From: Dethiobacter alkaliphilus
GTDB taxonomy: Bacteria; Bacillota; Dethiobacteria; DTU022; UBA8154
Assembly: GCA_016841605.1 (NCBI GenBank)
Contig: JAENYV010000012.1
Coordinates: 55,103-118,943 of the forward strand
DNA length: 63,841 bases
Direction: 5' to 3'
Below are positions 7,485-18,600 of the stretch, piece by piece. The position numbers were made by a program, and so were the translations under genes. Under the pieces are notes generated by a model. It ran no database searches, was not told the origin of the DNA, and saw only the letters and a list, made by a program, of their open reading frames with translations. Within the stretch, counting starts at the first letter, position 1, and every line of letters starts with the position of its first letter.

Positions 7485-10400
7485 ATGGAAAAAGGATTAA
7501 TTTACCAGGCCAAAAAAAATAGGAAAGTAACCATATTAGTAACCTTCTTGATAATCATTTTCGGCTTATATAGCTATAATCTTATTCCTAAACAGGAAAA
7601 ACCTGATGTTTCAGCGCCGATAGCTTTAATTACAACTATTTATCCCGGTGCTTCCCCGGAGGATGTAGAAAGGTTGGTTGTCTCCGAAATAGAAGATGAA
7701 GTTAAAGAAATTAAGGGATATGACTATTGTTCCTCAGAAGCCAAAAACAGCCTGGCTATTGTTATTTTAGAGCTGGATAGTCAGGCTGATATTGATAAGG
7801 CTTGGAATGAGCTAAGACAAAAAATGGAAGATTTACAGTCTGAACTGCCTGAAGAATGCTACCCTCTGGAAATCGATACTGATTTAACAGAAACAGCTGG
7901 AATAATAATCAGTATCTCCGGAGAAAATTACAGCTATGAAGATTTAACCGGCTATGCAGAGAACTTGGAGAAGGAGTTAACAAAGGTTCCCGGTATTTCC
8001 CGCCTCGAGATTATCGGTGAACAAAAGAAAGAAATCAAAATAATCATCGATTACCAAAAGCTCAATCATTATAACCTCTCTGCGGATGAGGTCGCCGGCA
8101 TATTAAATATACAAAATATACAAATCCCCTCCGGGGCCATTAGGGACGGAGATAGCAAGATCAATGTTACGACTCCGGCCATGTATACCTCTTTAAAGGA
8201 AATAGAAAATCTTATCCTCGATATTTCTGAAGAAACAGGGGCTCTCGTATATTTAAAAGATATTGCCGAAATCAAATGGGATTTAGAAGAAGATACGGCT
8301 AAATTTAAATATTCGGGACAAAATTCAATTCTCCTTACCGCCTACTTTGCCGATAATCTTAACATAGTTTCCGTTGGTAAAGAGGTAGCAAAGGTTCTGG
8401 ATAAATTAAAGAAAAATCTTCCCTCCGACCTTGCCGTAGATAATATCTTATTCCAACCCCACGAGGTCCATAACAAAGTAAATGACTTTATCAAGAATTT
8501 ACTTTTCGGAATGATTCTGGTAATCATTGTCGTATTAGTGGGAATGAATTTAAGAAATGCTTTAATAATTTCTACTGCTATTCCGCTCTCTATTCTAATG
8601 ACCTTTATTGCAATGTTTTTCTTGAAAATAAAAGTCCATGAAATTTCAATCGCCGGTTTAATTATTGCTCTGGGGATGCTGGTTGATAATGCCATCGTTA
8701 TCAGTGATGCTATCCAGGTAAAAATTGACAATAATATGGAAAAACTCCGGGCCTGCATTGAAGGCGCCAGGGAATCGGCTATTCCTATCTTCACCTCAAC
8801 ATTAACTACCATAACAGCCTTTATCCCTTTGATCTTAATCAGCGGAACTGTCGGCGAATATGTTTTTAGCATACCGGCCACGGTTATTATTGCCACCTTG
8901 GCATCTTACCTGACAGCTATGCTGATAACACCCTGTATAGCTTATATTTTCTTTAAAGAAAGTTCTGAAAATGCTAAAAAACAATCCTTTATACGAAAAT
9001 TTTTTAATAATCTACTGCAAACAGGATTGACCTACAAAAAAACCACTTTGTTAATAGCTTTAGGGGCCCTAGGCTTTTCCCTTTTGCTAAGTTCCCAATT
9101 AGGACTGGTATTTTTCCCCCATGCCGACAAGGATATTATTTACATAGATATTACTTCCGAAATTGCCGCCGATATAGATAAAACAGCATTATTGGCCGAA
9201 GAAGTAGAAAATATTCTAAAGGAACAAGAAGAAATTACTGCTTTTACGACCAGTATTGGCGACGGAATACCTAAATTTTTTATGAGTATGATGAAATCTA
9301 CCCGATCTCCCGATTACGCTCAGATTATGATAAGAGTAAATCTTGCCAAGGGGCAAAAATTTAAAACCAATGAAGAACTGGTAAATTATCTCCAGGATAT
9401 CTTTGATAATCAAATTCCGGAAGGAACAGTTACTGCTAAACTTTTAGAACAAGCCAAACCTATCGGGGCCCCCGTTAAGCTCAGGGTTTCCGGTGAAGAT
9501 ATGGACCGTTTAGTAGAAGTGGCGGAGAACATTAAAGCTGTTTTGCATACCATACCGGGCACCATTAATATTAGACATGATGCCCCGGAAAAGGTTTATG
9601 AATATATGGTGAATATTGATGCGGATAAGGCCAGTCAGGTTGGTATTACCAAGTATGATGTCCAAAAACAATTAAATATCTCTTTAAAAGGTTATCAAGC
9701 CTCTATCTTTAGAAAAGGCGGAGAAAACTATAATATTATTGTTAAAAGCAATATAGAATCCCAGAAAGATTTGGGAAATCTGGGGATAAAATCATCCATT
9801 ACCGGGAAAAAGGTTCTCTTGAAGCAAATTGCCCAGATTCTTTTAACCCCCCAAAGGCCGACTATTAAGAAGTATGATGGAGAAAAGACGGTGACAGTCT
9901 TCAGTGATGTTGAAGCCGCCTGTAGTCCGGTGGAAATTGAAAACATTTTAGAAAAAGAAAAACTACCCGAACTTAATATTAATGACGTAAATATAAATTT
10001 TGCCGGTGAAAGAGAAGAAATTAAAAAGAATTTTGGTGCAGCCGGGAAATATGGGCTGCTGACCATCTTCTTAATTTACTTTATTTTGGTGGTACAATTT
10101 AATTCCTTTACTCAGCCGTTTATTATTTTGACAACAGTGCCTTTGTCAATCATCGGTTCTATTCTGGGCTTGTTTATCTTACAACAGCCCATGTCTTTTA
10201 CCGCTTTGCTGGGCATGATAAGCTTGATTGGGCTAGTCGTCAAAAATGCCATTTTACTAATTGAATATATTAATTATGGGCGGGAAAAGGGTATGTCCGC
10301 CGGCGAAGCTGCCCGGGCAGCAACCGACCGAAGGTTTAAGCCGATCATGTTAAGCACTGTTACCACCGTTATGGGTCTTATTCCTTTGGCTTTATCGGGA

Positions 10401-10562
10401 AGTTCTCTATTTGTACCCATGTCTATCTCCTTAATGAGCGGCCTTTTAGTGGCAACCCTGCTGACCTTGATAATCACACCTATTATGTATGTTCTTATCG
10501 AGGGATTATTGGAGAAAGTTAGTCAGAGGAATAGTAAAAAGGATTCGCTTGAAGCATTTTAA
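7485..10562 (+). CDS. RND-family efflux pump (AcrB/HAE1-like)
   Basis: About 1025 residues with the RND architecture: TM1, a large porter domain, TM2-6, then the same repeated. The translocation segment in TM4 reads GMLVDNAIV, with Asp401 followed by Asn402 where many pumps have two Asp. The second half carries GLVVKNAILLIEY. I chose the ATG at 7485 behind AAAGGGG. The frame extends to a TTG at 7467 that overlaps the adaptor stop. It should use the proton gradient to expel drugs, detergents or lipids; specificity cannot be read. Base composition is AT-rich. Confidence 0.92.
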   Translation: MEKGLIYQAKKNRKVTILVTFLIIIFGLYSYNLIPKQEKPDVSAPIALITTIYPGASPEDVERLVVSEIEDEVKEIKGYDYCSSEAKNSLAIVILELDSQADIDKAWNELRQKMEDLQSELPEECYPLEIDTDLTETAGIIISISGENYSYEDLTGYAENLEKELTKVPGISRLEIIGEQKKEIKIIIDYQKLNHYNLSADEVAGILNIQNIQIPSGAIRDGDSKINVTTPAMYTSLKEIENLILDISEETGALVYLKDIAEIKWDLEEDTAKFKYSGQNSILLTAYFADNLNIVSVGKEVAKVLDKLKKNLPSDLAVDNILFQPHEVHNKVNDFIKNLLFGMILVIIVVLVGMNLRNALIISTAIPLSILMTFIAMFFLKIKVHEISIAGLIIALGMLVDNAIVISDAIQVKIDNNMEKLRACIEGARESAIPIFTSTLTTITAFIPLILISGTVGEYVFSIPATVIIATLASYLTAMLITPCIAYIFFKESSENAKKQSFIRKFFNNLLQTGLTYKKTTLLIALGALGFSLLLSSQLGLVFFPHADKDIIYIDITSEIAADIDKTALLAEEVENILKEQEEITAFTTSIGDGIPKFFMSMMKSTRSPDYAQIMIRVNLAKGQKFKTNEELVNYLQDIFDNQIPEGTVTAKLLEQAKPIGAPVKLRVSGEDMDRLVEVAENIKAVLHTIPGTINIRHDAPEKVYEYMVNIDADKASQVGITKYDVQKQLNISLKGYQASIFRKGGENYNIIVKSNIESQKDLGNLGIKSSITGKKVLLKQIAQILLTPQRPTIKKYDGEKTVTVFSDVEAACSPVEIENILEKEKLPELNINDVNINFAGEREEIKKNFGAAGKYGLLTIFLIYFILVVQFNSFTQPFIILTTVPLSIIGSILGLFILQQPMSFTALLGMISLIGLVVKNAILLIEYINYGREKGMSAGEAARAATDRRFKPIMLSTVTTVMGLIPLALSGSSLFVPMSISLMSGLLVATLLTLIITPIMYVLIEGLLEKVSQRNSKKDSLEAF

Positions 10563-10588
10563 TAGTAATCAGCAGGGGGTATTATTCC

Positions 10589-11059
10589 TTATCCTTCCAA
10601 TTTAGTAAAATCTTCAACTCCCGCCATATCAGCTAACATCTTCGTATATTTGAAAAGTTCTTCTTGCAGACCAAGCAATTCGAGTCTAAATTGTTTACAT
10701 TTATCCGGGTCGTCAAAAGCACCTTGCAAACTCAACTTATGCCATTTTGCCGTAAACGGTCTTATTACCTGGTTCAATACAACAATGGCAATTTTAGTAA
10801 ACTCCAGACAATCTCTCTTGTAATTTTTTATAACATTTCTTGTTAAATCAAAAAGACGATAAATACTATCCAAAGCTGTTTTTTCGTCTCCATCTTCCTG
10901 AGCAAGCGGTTGTGTGGTTATTCTGGTAAGCAGTTCAATGTATAACTCCCAAGCTGCGTCTTTATCTGCTTCTTGTGGATTCCATTCCATTTCTAAAAAT
11001 GGAGCGGTTATTTTTAGAGACGTCATATCCCAATTTTCCAACCATTTAGACCACTTCAT
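10589..11059 (-). CDS. Conserved protein of unknown function
   Basis: 156 residues, soluble, largely helical, rich in Trp near the start (MKWSKWLENW) and with the stretch VVLNQVIRPFTAKWH (about 94-108). I recognise the look of a conserved clostridial family but cannot name a function. The ATG follows TAGGGG at suitable distance. It is convergent with the RND pump (26 bp apart) and has a decayed copy at 5240-5440. Confidence 0.7.
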   Translation of the reverse strand: MKWSKWLENWDMTSLKITAPFLEMEWNPQEADKDAAWELYIELLTRITTQPLAQEDGDEKTALDSIYRLFDLTRNVIKNYKRDCLEFTKIAIVVLNQVIRPFTAKWHKLSLQGAFDDPDKCKQFRLELLGLQEELFKYTKMLADMAGVEDFTKLEG

Positions 11060-11364
11060 TTTTTAATCCCCTAGTCATAAAAAATTAATCGGACAACGCA
11101 TCTTTGCGTTCCAGGTTCAGCATACCATTTAAATTATACAATAAATTTTCCAAATGGGCAAAAAAATACCGTCCCCTTGATCCTTCGTGATCCTTATCAG
11201 GCAGTTGAGCCATTCCAGACCATCACCCCTGACAATCAAAGTATAGCTGAACAAGCTTGGGCCGTCCTCTCTTTTCCTGCACCGATATGAGAAGCCTAGC
11301 CGGCATTGCATTTCTTTTTTATACTGTTTCCGTCCGGCATTTAATACTTATATAGACCTACCTT
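11060..11364. other. Spacer with dispersed-repeat motif
   Basis: About 305 bp with no credible gene. Bases 11060-11165 are the upstream region shared with the remnant at 5318-5440. Near 11166 is ACCGTCCCCTTGATCC, a variant of the motif found at the left edge of the window. The rest shows nothing I can interpret. Confidence 0.45.
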
Positions 11365-11793
11365 CTAAGCTTTCAGCAATGCTCTCCATGAGGATATTTT
11401 TACTCCGTTTTTAAAGGCAACTCCGACATTGTCATACGTATCATCGTCGACTTTGATTAACGTTTCCGATCCGCTGAAAACACCGCTGTCAGAAGTATAA
11501 ATGGAAACAATGCTGTCTCCGACAACCTCAAATTTTCCTTTCAGCACCCCTAATAAAGGATTGTACGATTCCCATATAAGAGTTGTTTTATCATCCGTCG
11601 CGTGAATCGTATAGCTATTTTCAAATATTACAGGAGGCTCACACATGACCGTCATTGTGCCGCCTAATGTCCACTCACGTTCATTACGGACAAGAGATGT
11701 CTCACCATATAATTCAGATTGTTTACCCTCGGCATCGTAATAAATGCCGATTGCTTTCCAAGATGATATTCTGTATAAATAAGTATGTTCCAT
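11365..11793 (-). CDS. Small soluble protein of unknown function
   Basis: About 142 residues from the ATG at 11793 (SD AAAGG, 10-nt spacing). The open frame continues to 11967 but that part overlaps the upstream gene and looks non-coding. The sequence alternates beta-forming stretches (for example EWTLGGTMTVMCEPPVIF and DGTY-like turns), suggesting a lipocalin-like or beta-sandwich fold. I recognise no family. It lies about 130 bp downstream of the DUF1835/DUF3658-type gene and may be in its transcript. Confidence 0.6.
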   Translation of the reverse strand: MEHTYLYRISSWKAIGIYYDAEGKQSELYGETSLVRNEREWTLGGTMTVMCEPPVIFENSYTIHATDDKTTLIWESYNPLLGVLKGKFEVVGDSIVSIYTSDSGVFSGSETLIKVDDDTYDNVGVAFKNGVKISSWRALLKA

Positions 11794-11921
11794 CTTGATA
11801 CAACCTTTCATTGTAATCCATTTGAGTAAAGAAGCACTTCCGTTGATTACCGGTTCGTTATGCCGAAAAACTCTTCCTCGTATAAAAGCAAGAATGATTA
11901 TCGGCAGGCCTGCGGCCATGT

Positions 11922-12830
11922 CTAAAAGTTCCCTTTTTCTGCGTTCCGGTCCGCATTCCTCAAACAAAAGATTCCCGAATAGGGATGATCATCGCTTGGC
12001 GGAGCGATTTCCTCTAACCGACCTGATTTTATCATTTTTTGTAACCTCAGATACAGCCACGTATCTCCGACACCGGGCATTTGAGTGAGCGCCTTACCGA
12101 GCACCCGCGCGGCGACAAATTTACCCTCCGGCATATTCGCCATGAGCACAAAGTCATAAAAATCTTCCGGCACACTCATAACCTTTCCGTTGATTACAGC
12201 GCGAAGAGGAGCGTTTTCACGAATAAGATCACGCCATAAGTCTGCATAGAATCGCTTGCAAGAAATACTGATCCGCTTTTCATTGCCGGCCAAGTCGCCG
12301 AATGCCTCCGGCGGTATTTCGCCCGTGCCGCCATATTGCACAATAGTATTGCCGTTTTCCTGTATTACAGGCGTAAAGACAACGGAAAGCGGTACTTCTG
12401 CGTCACGGAGCAGATCACATATAAAATACAGTCCGCACAGTTCAGCCGGATTACAGTTACTTACCCATGCACGGACAGCCTCATGTGCGTCTATGGCTTC
12501 CTCCAAACGGGAAAGTGTCCGTCTGTTGCCGGCCGCCATCTCTTCCGCAGCGCCATCATACCTTCCAAACAAATTCTGAAGCACTGAAAGACGGTCGCCA
12601 ATGTTATCCGACAACGCGCCAATATCTAAAGCTAACGTCAAGGGAAACACATCCTTTGGACTGCCTTTTAAGTCGGCGCCTGTCCAAATGCGCGGCCGTA
12701 AGGCGTCACGCCGTTCTTTGGGTGTTCCACCGAATACGGAAACAGCTCCCTGCAACTTCTCTCCTTTCTTCATGGATTTTGCAAATTTCAAAGCCCCAGC
12801 GGGGCTTTCACCAAACGTAAGTTCTATCAT
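11922..12830 (-). CDS. DUF1835/DUF3658-type protein
   Basis: 302 residues. The start ([17 protein letters not shown]) matches the DUF1835 N-terminal pattern. The C-terminal part ([20 protein letters not shown] and DHPYSGI) matches DUF3658. The function of this pair of domains is unknown. SD GGAGGG and AGGA precede the ATG, which overlaps the stop of the broken ATPase gene by 4 bp (ATGA), so it was probably translated from that mRNA originally. Confidence 0.75.
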   Translation of the reverse strand: MIELTFGESPAGALKFAKSMKKGEKLQGAVSVFGGTPKERRDALRPRIWTGADLKGSPKDVFPLTLALDIGALSDNIGDRLSVLQNLFGRYDGAAEEMAAGNRRTLSRLEEAIDAHEAVRAWVSNCNPAELCGLYFICDLLRDAEVPLSVVFTPVIQENGNTIVQYGGTGEIPPEAFGDLAGNEKRISISCKRFYADLWRDLIRENAPLRAVINGKVMSVPEDFYDFVLMANMPEGKFVAARVLGKALTQMPGVGDTWLYLRLQKMIKSGRLEEIAPPSDDHPYSGIFCLRNADRNAEKGNF

Positions 12831-14298
12831 AGGTTCCTATCCCTCCACAAATTCTTATTTGAGTGTGTCCCGACTTTAGTCATAGGTATAGTGTCCGCTT
12901 TTTCACCGAAGGATCGAATTAAGCGAGCCGAATTAATAACTACCGCTACTGAGCCGATGTTATGAGTAATTGCACCCAAGATGGGGGTCAGCACTCCTAA
13001 ACCGGATAAAAGCAATGCTAAGGCGTTAAAAAGTAACGCGAAGGCAATATTTACGTTAATTGTTTTTACCGTTAGCTTCGCCAACTTAAGCAGATAAGGC
13101 AACTTAGACAAATCATCTTTCATTAAAGCAATGTCTGATGCCTCAAGTGTCACATCGGTTCCCAAAGCTCCCATGGCAATACCCACATTAGCCTAGCTAA
13201 AGACGGCGCATCATTTATACCATCACCAATTAAAGCAACCTTGTGCCCGGTATTTTGTAATTCTTGAATATGCCTCAGTTTATCTTCCGGAAAAAGCTCT
13301 GCATAAAATTCCTTAATATCGCAAAGCTTGGCAACATGGGCTGCAACTGCAGTATCATCACCGGTTAACATTTGAATTTTAGTAATACCATAGTCCTCAA
13401 GCGATCTAATAAGGTCAGTCACCTCTGGGCGTATTTCATCTCTTATTAAAATCTCTCCAATTTCTACGTAGTCTTCTTTCACAACTACAGCTTTGATACC
13501 GGGACCGGTCTCATTTTCTAGCCCATTTACTTTGGAGGTTAAAGTGCCGATAAATATTTTTTTATCATTGATAAAAGCCTCAACACCAAGACCAGGAATT
13601 CTTTTATAATTTTCAGGCTCGACAATCGAAAGTGTCTTCTTTTCTGCAGCTTCTAAAATTGCACGGGCCAGCGGATGCTCAGAATATTTTTCTGCTGAAG
13701 CTGCCAAGGAAAGTATCTTATCTGCAGCAGCGTCGGTAAAAGCCTTAACTTCCGTAACTACAGGCTTACCGGCAGTAAGTGTCCCGGTTTTATCAAAAAC
13801 GATGGTATCAATTTTTGATACCTCCTCTAGGAAAGCACCGCCTTTTATCAAAATACCATTACGGGAGGCATTTCCTAATGCAGACACTATAGCTGTTGGA
13901 GCCGAAAGAATGAATGCACACGGGCATCCAACAATTAGAACTGTAATGGCGCGGTGCAAATCCCTGGTAATAAGATACACCAAGATACTAAGAGCTACAA
14001 TGACCGGCGTGAAATATTTTGCATAACGGTCTGTATATCTTAAGATTGGCGCTTTTTGATTTTCCGCATTTTGAACAAGTTTAATCAGTTTTCCTAGTGC
14101 TGTTTCAGCCCCTACTTTTTGAGTTTCTACAACAATCATCCCGGAATAGCATACTGTTCCCGCATAAACAGTATCTCCTGTTTGTTTCTCCACAGGTAAA
14201 GATTCTCCGGTAAGGGACGCCTGGTTAAGGGATGCGTTACCCCTTACTAAAATATTAAGTAATTGTTCAGCCTCATCCTTGGAAAGGGAAGAGAGCAT
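12827..14298 (-). pseudogene. Truncated, frameshifted P1B-type heavy-metal ATPase
   Basis: Two frames, 13150-14298 and 12827-13186, together encode the C-terminal two thirds of a Cd/Zn/Co-type P1B ATPase: actuator motif LTGESLPVEK, CPC metal motif GCPCAFI, phosphorylation site DKTGT, hinge GDGINDAPS, then the last membrane helices. A one-base loss near 13192 (AGGCTAA where AGGGCTAA would keep frame) splits the hinge region. The N-terminal metal-binding domain and first helices are missing. The frame instead starts with about 20 residues (LTEQMLSSLSKDEAEQ) that look like the last helix of a MarR regulator. No active pump is expected. Confidence 0.88.
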
Positions 14299-14335
14299 TT
14301 GTTCTGTTAAATGCTGGAACTCAAGCCATTCGAGT

Positions 14336-15556
14336 CTAAACTGGTTTTCTCAGCATGGAGTATTCAGGCAGTTCCCTCTGCACAGGTATTTTGATAATTT
14401 GCCGGGGATGGGGGGCAGCCTCCAGTGAGCGACCGTCCTCGTCGTAAAGGGCACTGATCTTCAGCTTTAAGGGGGGCACTCCCGCCGGCATGAGTATTTC
14501 TACTTCATCCCCCACTGCAAAGCGGTTGCGCTGTTCTACCACCGCCATTCCGGTTTGCGCATCGCGGCCCCGGACCAGTCCCACAAAAGAATAATCCCGC
14601 CGATTAATGTTACTGCTGTAATACTGTCCCGACGCGCCCGGTTTACCGAAAAGAAAACCTGTGGTATATTCACTGTGGCTCACTTTACCGATTTCCTCCA
14701 GCCAGGCAGACGGATTACCGCATCCCGTCCCGCCGGAGAAGCAGGCATCTATTGCTTCCCTGTATGCTTTCACTATCCCGGCCACATAATGAACACTTTT
14801 CATTCTGCCTTCGATTTTAAAACTGCTGATACCGGCCGCGGCAAGCTCCGGGATATGCTGAACCAGGCAAAGATCCCTTGAACTTAAGATGTAAGAGCCT
14901 CTTTCATCTTCTTCAAGAGGCAGGTATTCGCCCGGCCTTGTTTCCTCAACAAGCGCGTAACGCCAGCGGCAGGACTGCGCGCAGTCGCCCCGGTTGGCAT
15001 CCCGTCCGGTAAAATAGCTGCTCAGCAAACAGCGGCCGGAATAGGAAATGCACATGGAGCCGTGGACAAAGACCTCCAGTTCCACCCCGACCCGCTGCCG
15101 GATCTCCCTGATTTCCTCAAGAGACAGCTCCCGGGCCAGAATGATCCTGGAAACACCCTGTTTTTCCCAAAAACGAGCGGAGGCCCAGTTGGTTGTATTA
15201 GCCTGGGTGCTTAAATGCACCGGTAAAGCCGGGTGAAATTCTCTGACCAACTCAACCGCTCCCGGATCAGAGACGATCACCCCGTCTGCCCCGGCCGCCC
15301 GGATAGAGTAAAGATAAGCGGGCAGGCCGGCCAGATCGCTGTTATGCATAAAAGTATTTACTGTTACATATACCTTGACGCCCTTTTCATGGGCAAAACG
15401 TATCCCCTCAACCATTTCCTCTTCGTTAAAATTGCCGGCTCCGGCACGAAGTCCAAAATGCCGCCCACCGAGGTAGACGGCATCAGCGCCGTAAAGGACG
15501 GCCACTTTTAATTTTTCCATATCTCCGGCAGGCGCCAAAAGTTCCGGTGGTTGCAC
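14336..15556 (-). CDS. U32-family peptidase (YrrO/RlhA-like)
   Basis: 406 residues. N-terminal ELLAPAGDMEKLKVAVLYGAD and the CAQSCRW cysteine cluster (after DANRGD) are U32 signatures, followed by the usual C-terminal barrel. Family members act in collagen degradation, tRNA or rRNA hydroxylation, or ubiquinone hydroxylation; here a role in RNA modification or protein turnover is possible but not decidable. The start is GTG at 15556 behind GAGGT. Its stop codon abuts 23 bp closely resembling an internal piece of the gene at 10589-11059. Confidence 0.85.
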   Translation of the reverse strand: MQPPELLAPAGDMEKLKVAVLYGADAVYLGGRHFGLRAGAGNFNEEEMVEGIRFAHEKGVKVYVTVNTFMHNSDLAGLPAYLYSIRAAGADGVIVSDPGAVELVREFHPALPVHLSTQANTTNWASARFWEKQGVSRIILARELSLEEIREIRQRVGVELEVFVHGSMCISYSGRCLLSSYFTGRDANRGDCAQSCRWRYALVEETRPGEYLPLEEDERGSYILSSRDLCLVQHIPELAAAGISSFKIEGRMKSVHYVAGIVKAYREAIDACFSGGTGCGNPSAWLEEIGKVSHSEYTTGFLFGKPGASGQYYSSNINRRDYSFVGLVRGRDAQTGMAVVEQRNRFAVGDEVEILMPAGVPPLKLKISALYDEDGRSLEAAPHPRQIIKIPVQRELPEYSMLRKPV

Positions 15557-15662
15557 TGCAGATACCTCACTTTAATAATTTCGGGACACAATGAAAATTA
15601 TTTACGTTTATTATGATATATTATTTGATTAATAAATCAGATGATAATTTGGGAAACGATGG

Positions 15663-18600
15663 TTAAGTCTCCAAAGCGCCCTTTTCGTCTCTACTCTTCT
15701 TTTTTTCCTTCCTGCTTTCAAAAATTTCATAGAGCACCGGCAAAAAGAGCAGGCTGACTGCCGTGGAAAAGAATAAACCAAAGAGGACTGCCGTGGCAAT
15801 TGGCGTCTGAAAATCGGAAGTGGAACTTCCCCCCACAAACAGAGGAAACAGCCCGCCAATTGTAGTAACAGTGGTAGTCAAAATCGGCCGCAGGCGAATT
15901 TTAGCTCCTTCAACAATAGCCGCACGTAATGTACCGTACCTGTTTCTGTTTTTGTTAATAAAGTCTATCAACACAATCGCGTTATTGACAATAATACCGA
16001 TAAGCATAATAACACCGATCATAGCCACCGCGTCAAATGTTCTTCCGGTAGTTAAAAAACCAATACTCACTCCAATCATGGCAAAGGGCAGGGAGAGCAT
16101 GATTAAAAACGGCTGAGCAAGCCTGTTAAACTGCACGGTGAGAATGAGGAAGACCGCAGCAAAAGAGACTGCCATGGCAATCCCCAGATTGACAAATGCT
16201 TCCTGTTGGTCTTGTTCCCGTCCGGTGAAAGATATCTGCACCTCGCCGCCTTTTTTGTTTTCAATTAAGTTTCCCACCAAATTAAGCAGTTCATCCCGCT
16301 TTTCCGGCTGGTAGAAAACCGTCAGGTTGCTGTGATAGCTTTCGTTTTGGCGCAGACGGTTTTGCTCTGCCGGCTGAAGCGTTAATCCGGCCACATCGGC
16401 AACCGTAACCCTTTGATTCTCTATCAGAGGCAGCAGATAGAGAGCATCAGAGGACTTGCGGTAAATGTCCGGGAAGACCAGGGACGCTTTTTTCTCCTCA
16501 CCGTCAATTTTCAGAGTTAATTCAGGTTCTCCCCGCATTACCAGGCTAAGATATCTCTCCACATCGCTTCGGCGTAAACCGTAATAAGCCAACTGTTCCG
16601 GCGAAAAATTGATAATCCACTCCTCACTGCCCTGCATTACATCGCTTTCCACACCCGTTACCCCCGGTAGTAACTGCAGTTCATCCTGGATATGCGGCGA
16701 CTCCCGCAAGAGACTTCCCATAGAATCGGCTGTCAGGGATAAGGATAATTTTCCCGCCGTATCGCTTTGGCCGCTTCCGATGCTGATAAATGAATACGGC
16801 ACAGTATCTGCAAATATTTCGGCAATCTCTGCGTTTACATCTTCATCCGACCTGGTCATTTCTTTAACCGGAAGATAATGCACATAAAAACTGGCTGTGT
16901 GGCTGTTATTCTCACTGCTCCAATAGATAACATCCTGAACACCTTCTACTACCAACACCCGGCCGGCAACATCCTCCATCATTTTTTTGGCAAAGTTAAA
17001 GTCTGTTCTTTCCTCAATTTGGTAGCGCACATATAAAGCCCGCTCGCTCACATCAGGGAGGTAGTTTTTAGGAACGAAAGCAATTAATAAAAACAGCGCC
17101 AAAACAAATGTCAGGACAAAGCCTATTATTACTCTTTTTTTCCTTGCCAAAAAAAAGTGCAGAAGCCGCTCATAAAAAGCAATTCCTCGCCTTTGACCCG
17201 GTTCCGGTTCCTTCCTTTCCGCCCAAAACATAGCCAAAACAGGGATTAAGACCATAGCTACCAAAAAGGAAGCAATTAGGGAGATGGATATGGTGATAGC
17301 CATTTGCTTCATCATTTCACCAACCATGCCCTCTAGAAAGCTAATGGGAACAAAAACAGCGATGGTAGTCAAAATAGAGGAAGCGACAGGTCCCCTTACT
17401 TCGGCAGTACCGTTCAGGACTGCCTCGAGGCGTTTTTCTCCTGTCTGCAGTTTGCGAAAAATATTTTCCAGCACCACAATGCAGGCATCCACAATCATCC
17501 CGGTGCCGATTCCCAGTCCCATTAAAGTAATAATATTAATGCTGAAATCGAACAACTTCATGGCCAAAAAAGTAGTCAGGATACAGATGGGAATGCTCAC
17601 GCCGATTATGAGCATCGTCCGGACACTTTTAAACACCAGCAATAAAATGACGGCAGCCACAATGGAACCGATAATAATGTTTTTCACCAGTTCATTGACC
17701 GCCTGACCGATAAACGCGGAGGAATCCCAGATAGGATAATATTCCCAGTCGGTTTGCCTATTTACGTAAAGTTCCTGTAAAGTCTTGTTGACCTTTTTAG
17801 CGATCTTTACTTCGCTGGCCGTTTCGGATATTGTCAGGTCGGCTTCATAATAGGTCGCGTTGTTATGTTTGCTCACCTGTCTGTCCGCCGGTCGTTCCAA
17901 ACTTACCTCGGCGACATCTCCAAGCCTGTCTCCCGAACTGAGACGGTAACTTTCCAATTCGGCAGCACTTGAAATACCGGCCTGGCTGCGGACCCGATAG
18001 TTTTCTCCTCCGTAGGAAACAGAACCCAACAGGGATGAAGCAAAGCTGCTTTTTATCTCTTCGATTATGCCCGCGGCAGTCTCTAAACTGCGCACTTTTT
18101 CCGGTTTTAAGGCAAATTTGTATGTATACTCAAAGTTTTCAAGTTGATCCGTAACAGACCGGATTTCCGGAATCTTGGCCAGTTCAGCAAAAACGACATT
18201 TTTTAGCTCATCCCTTGTTTTTTCATCTTCCGGATCTGCCGGGACAAAAGCCAGGGCCATAAAAGTATTATCAGCCGTACTGTATTGTTTTACTTCACTA
18301 TGGCTCATGGCCAGGGAGACGGTATTTAACTTCTGATTTAATTCCTCTTTGAGCTTGTCTACCTCTTTTTCCTTAGCCGAATCTTTTAAAAGGATATCTA
18401 TTCTTATATTTCTGGTGCCGGTATCGACATTAACCTGATCCACATATTGAGCATCGGAGACCACGGATTCCAGGGGAAAAACCACTTCTTTTTCTATAGT
18501 ATCCAGATCGGTTTCCCGTTCTAAAGTAATAAAAACATTAACATAGGGGGACGCCAACTTGGGCATAATTTGAATGGGAAGCAAAAAAATACTTAACAAT

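Noticed and set aside
8342-8896. 184-residue minus-strand frame rich in Ile
   Set aside because: Shadow of the RND pump membrane segments; no SD.
11129-11311. 60-residue minus-strand frame
   Set aside because: No SD, no motif, overlaps the shared non-coding upstream region of the 10589 gene.
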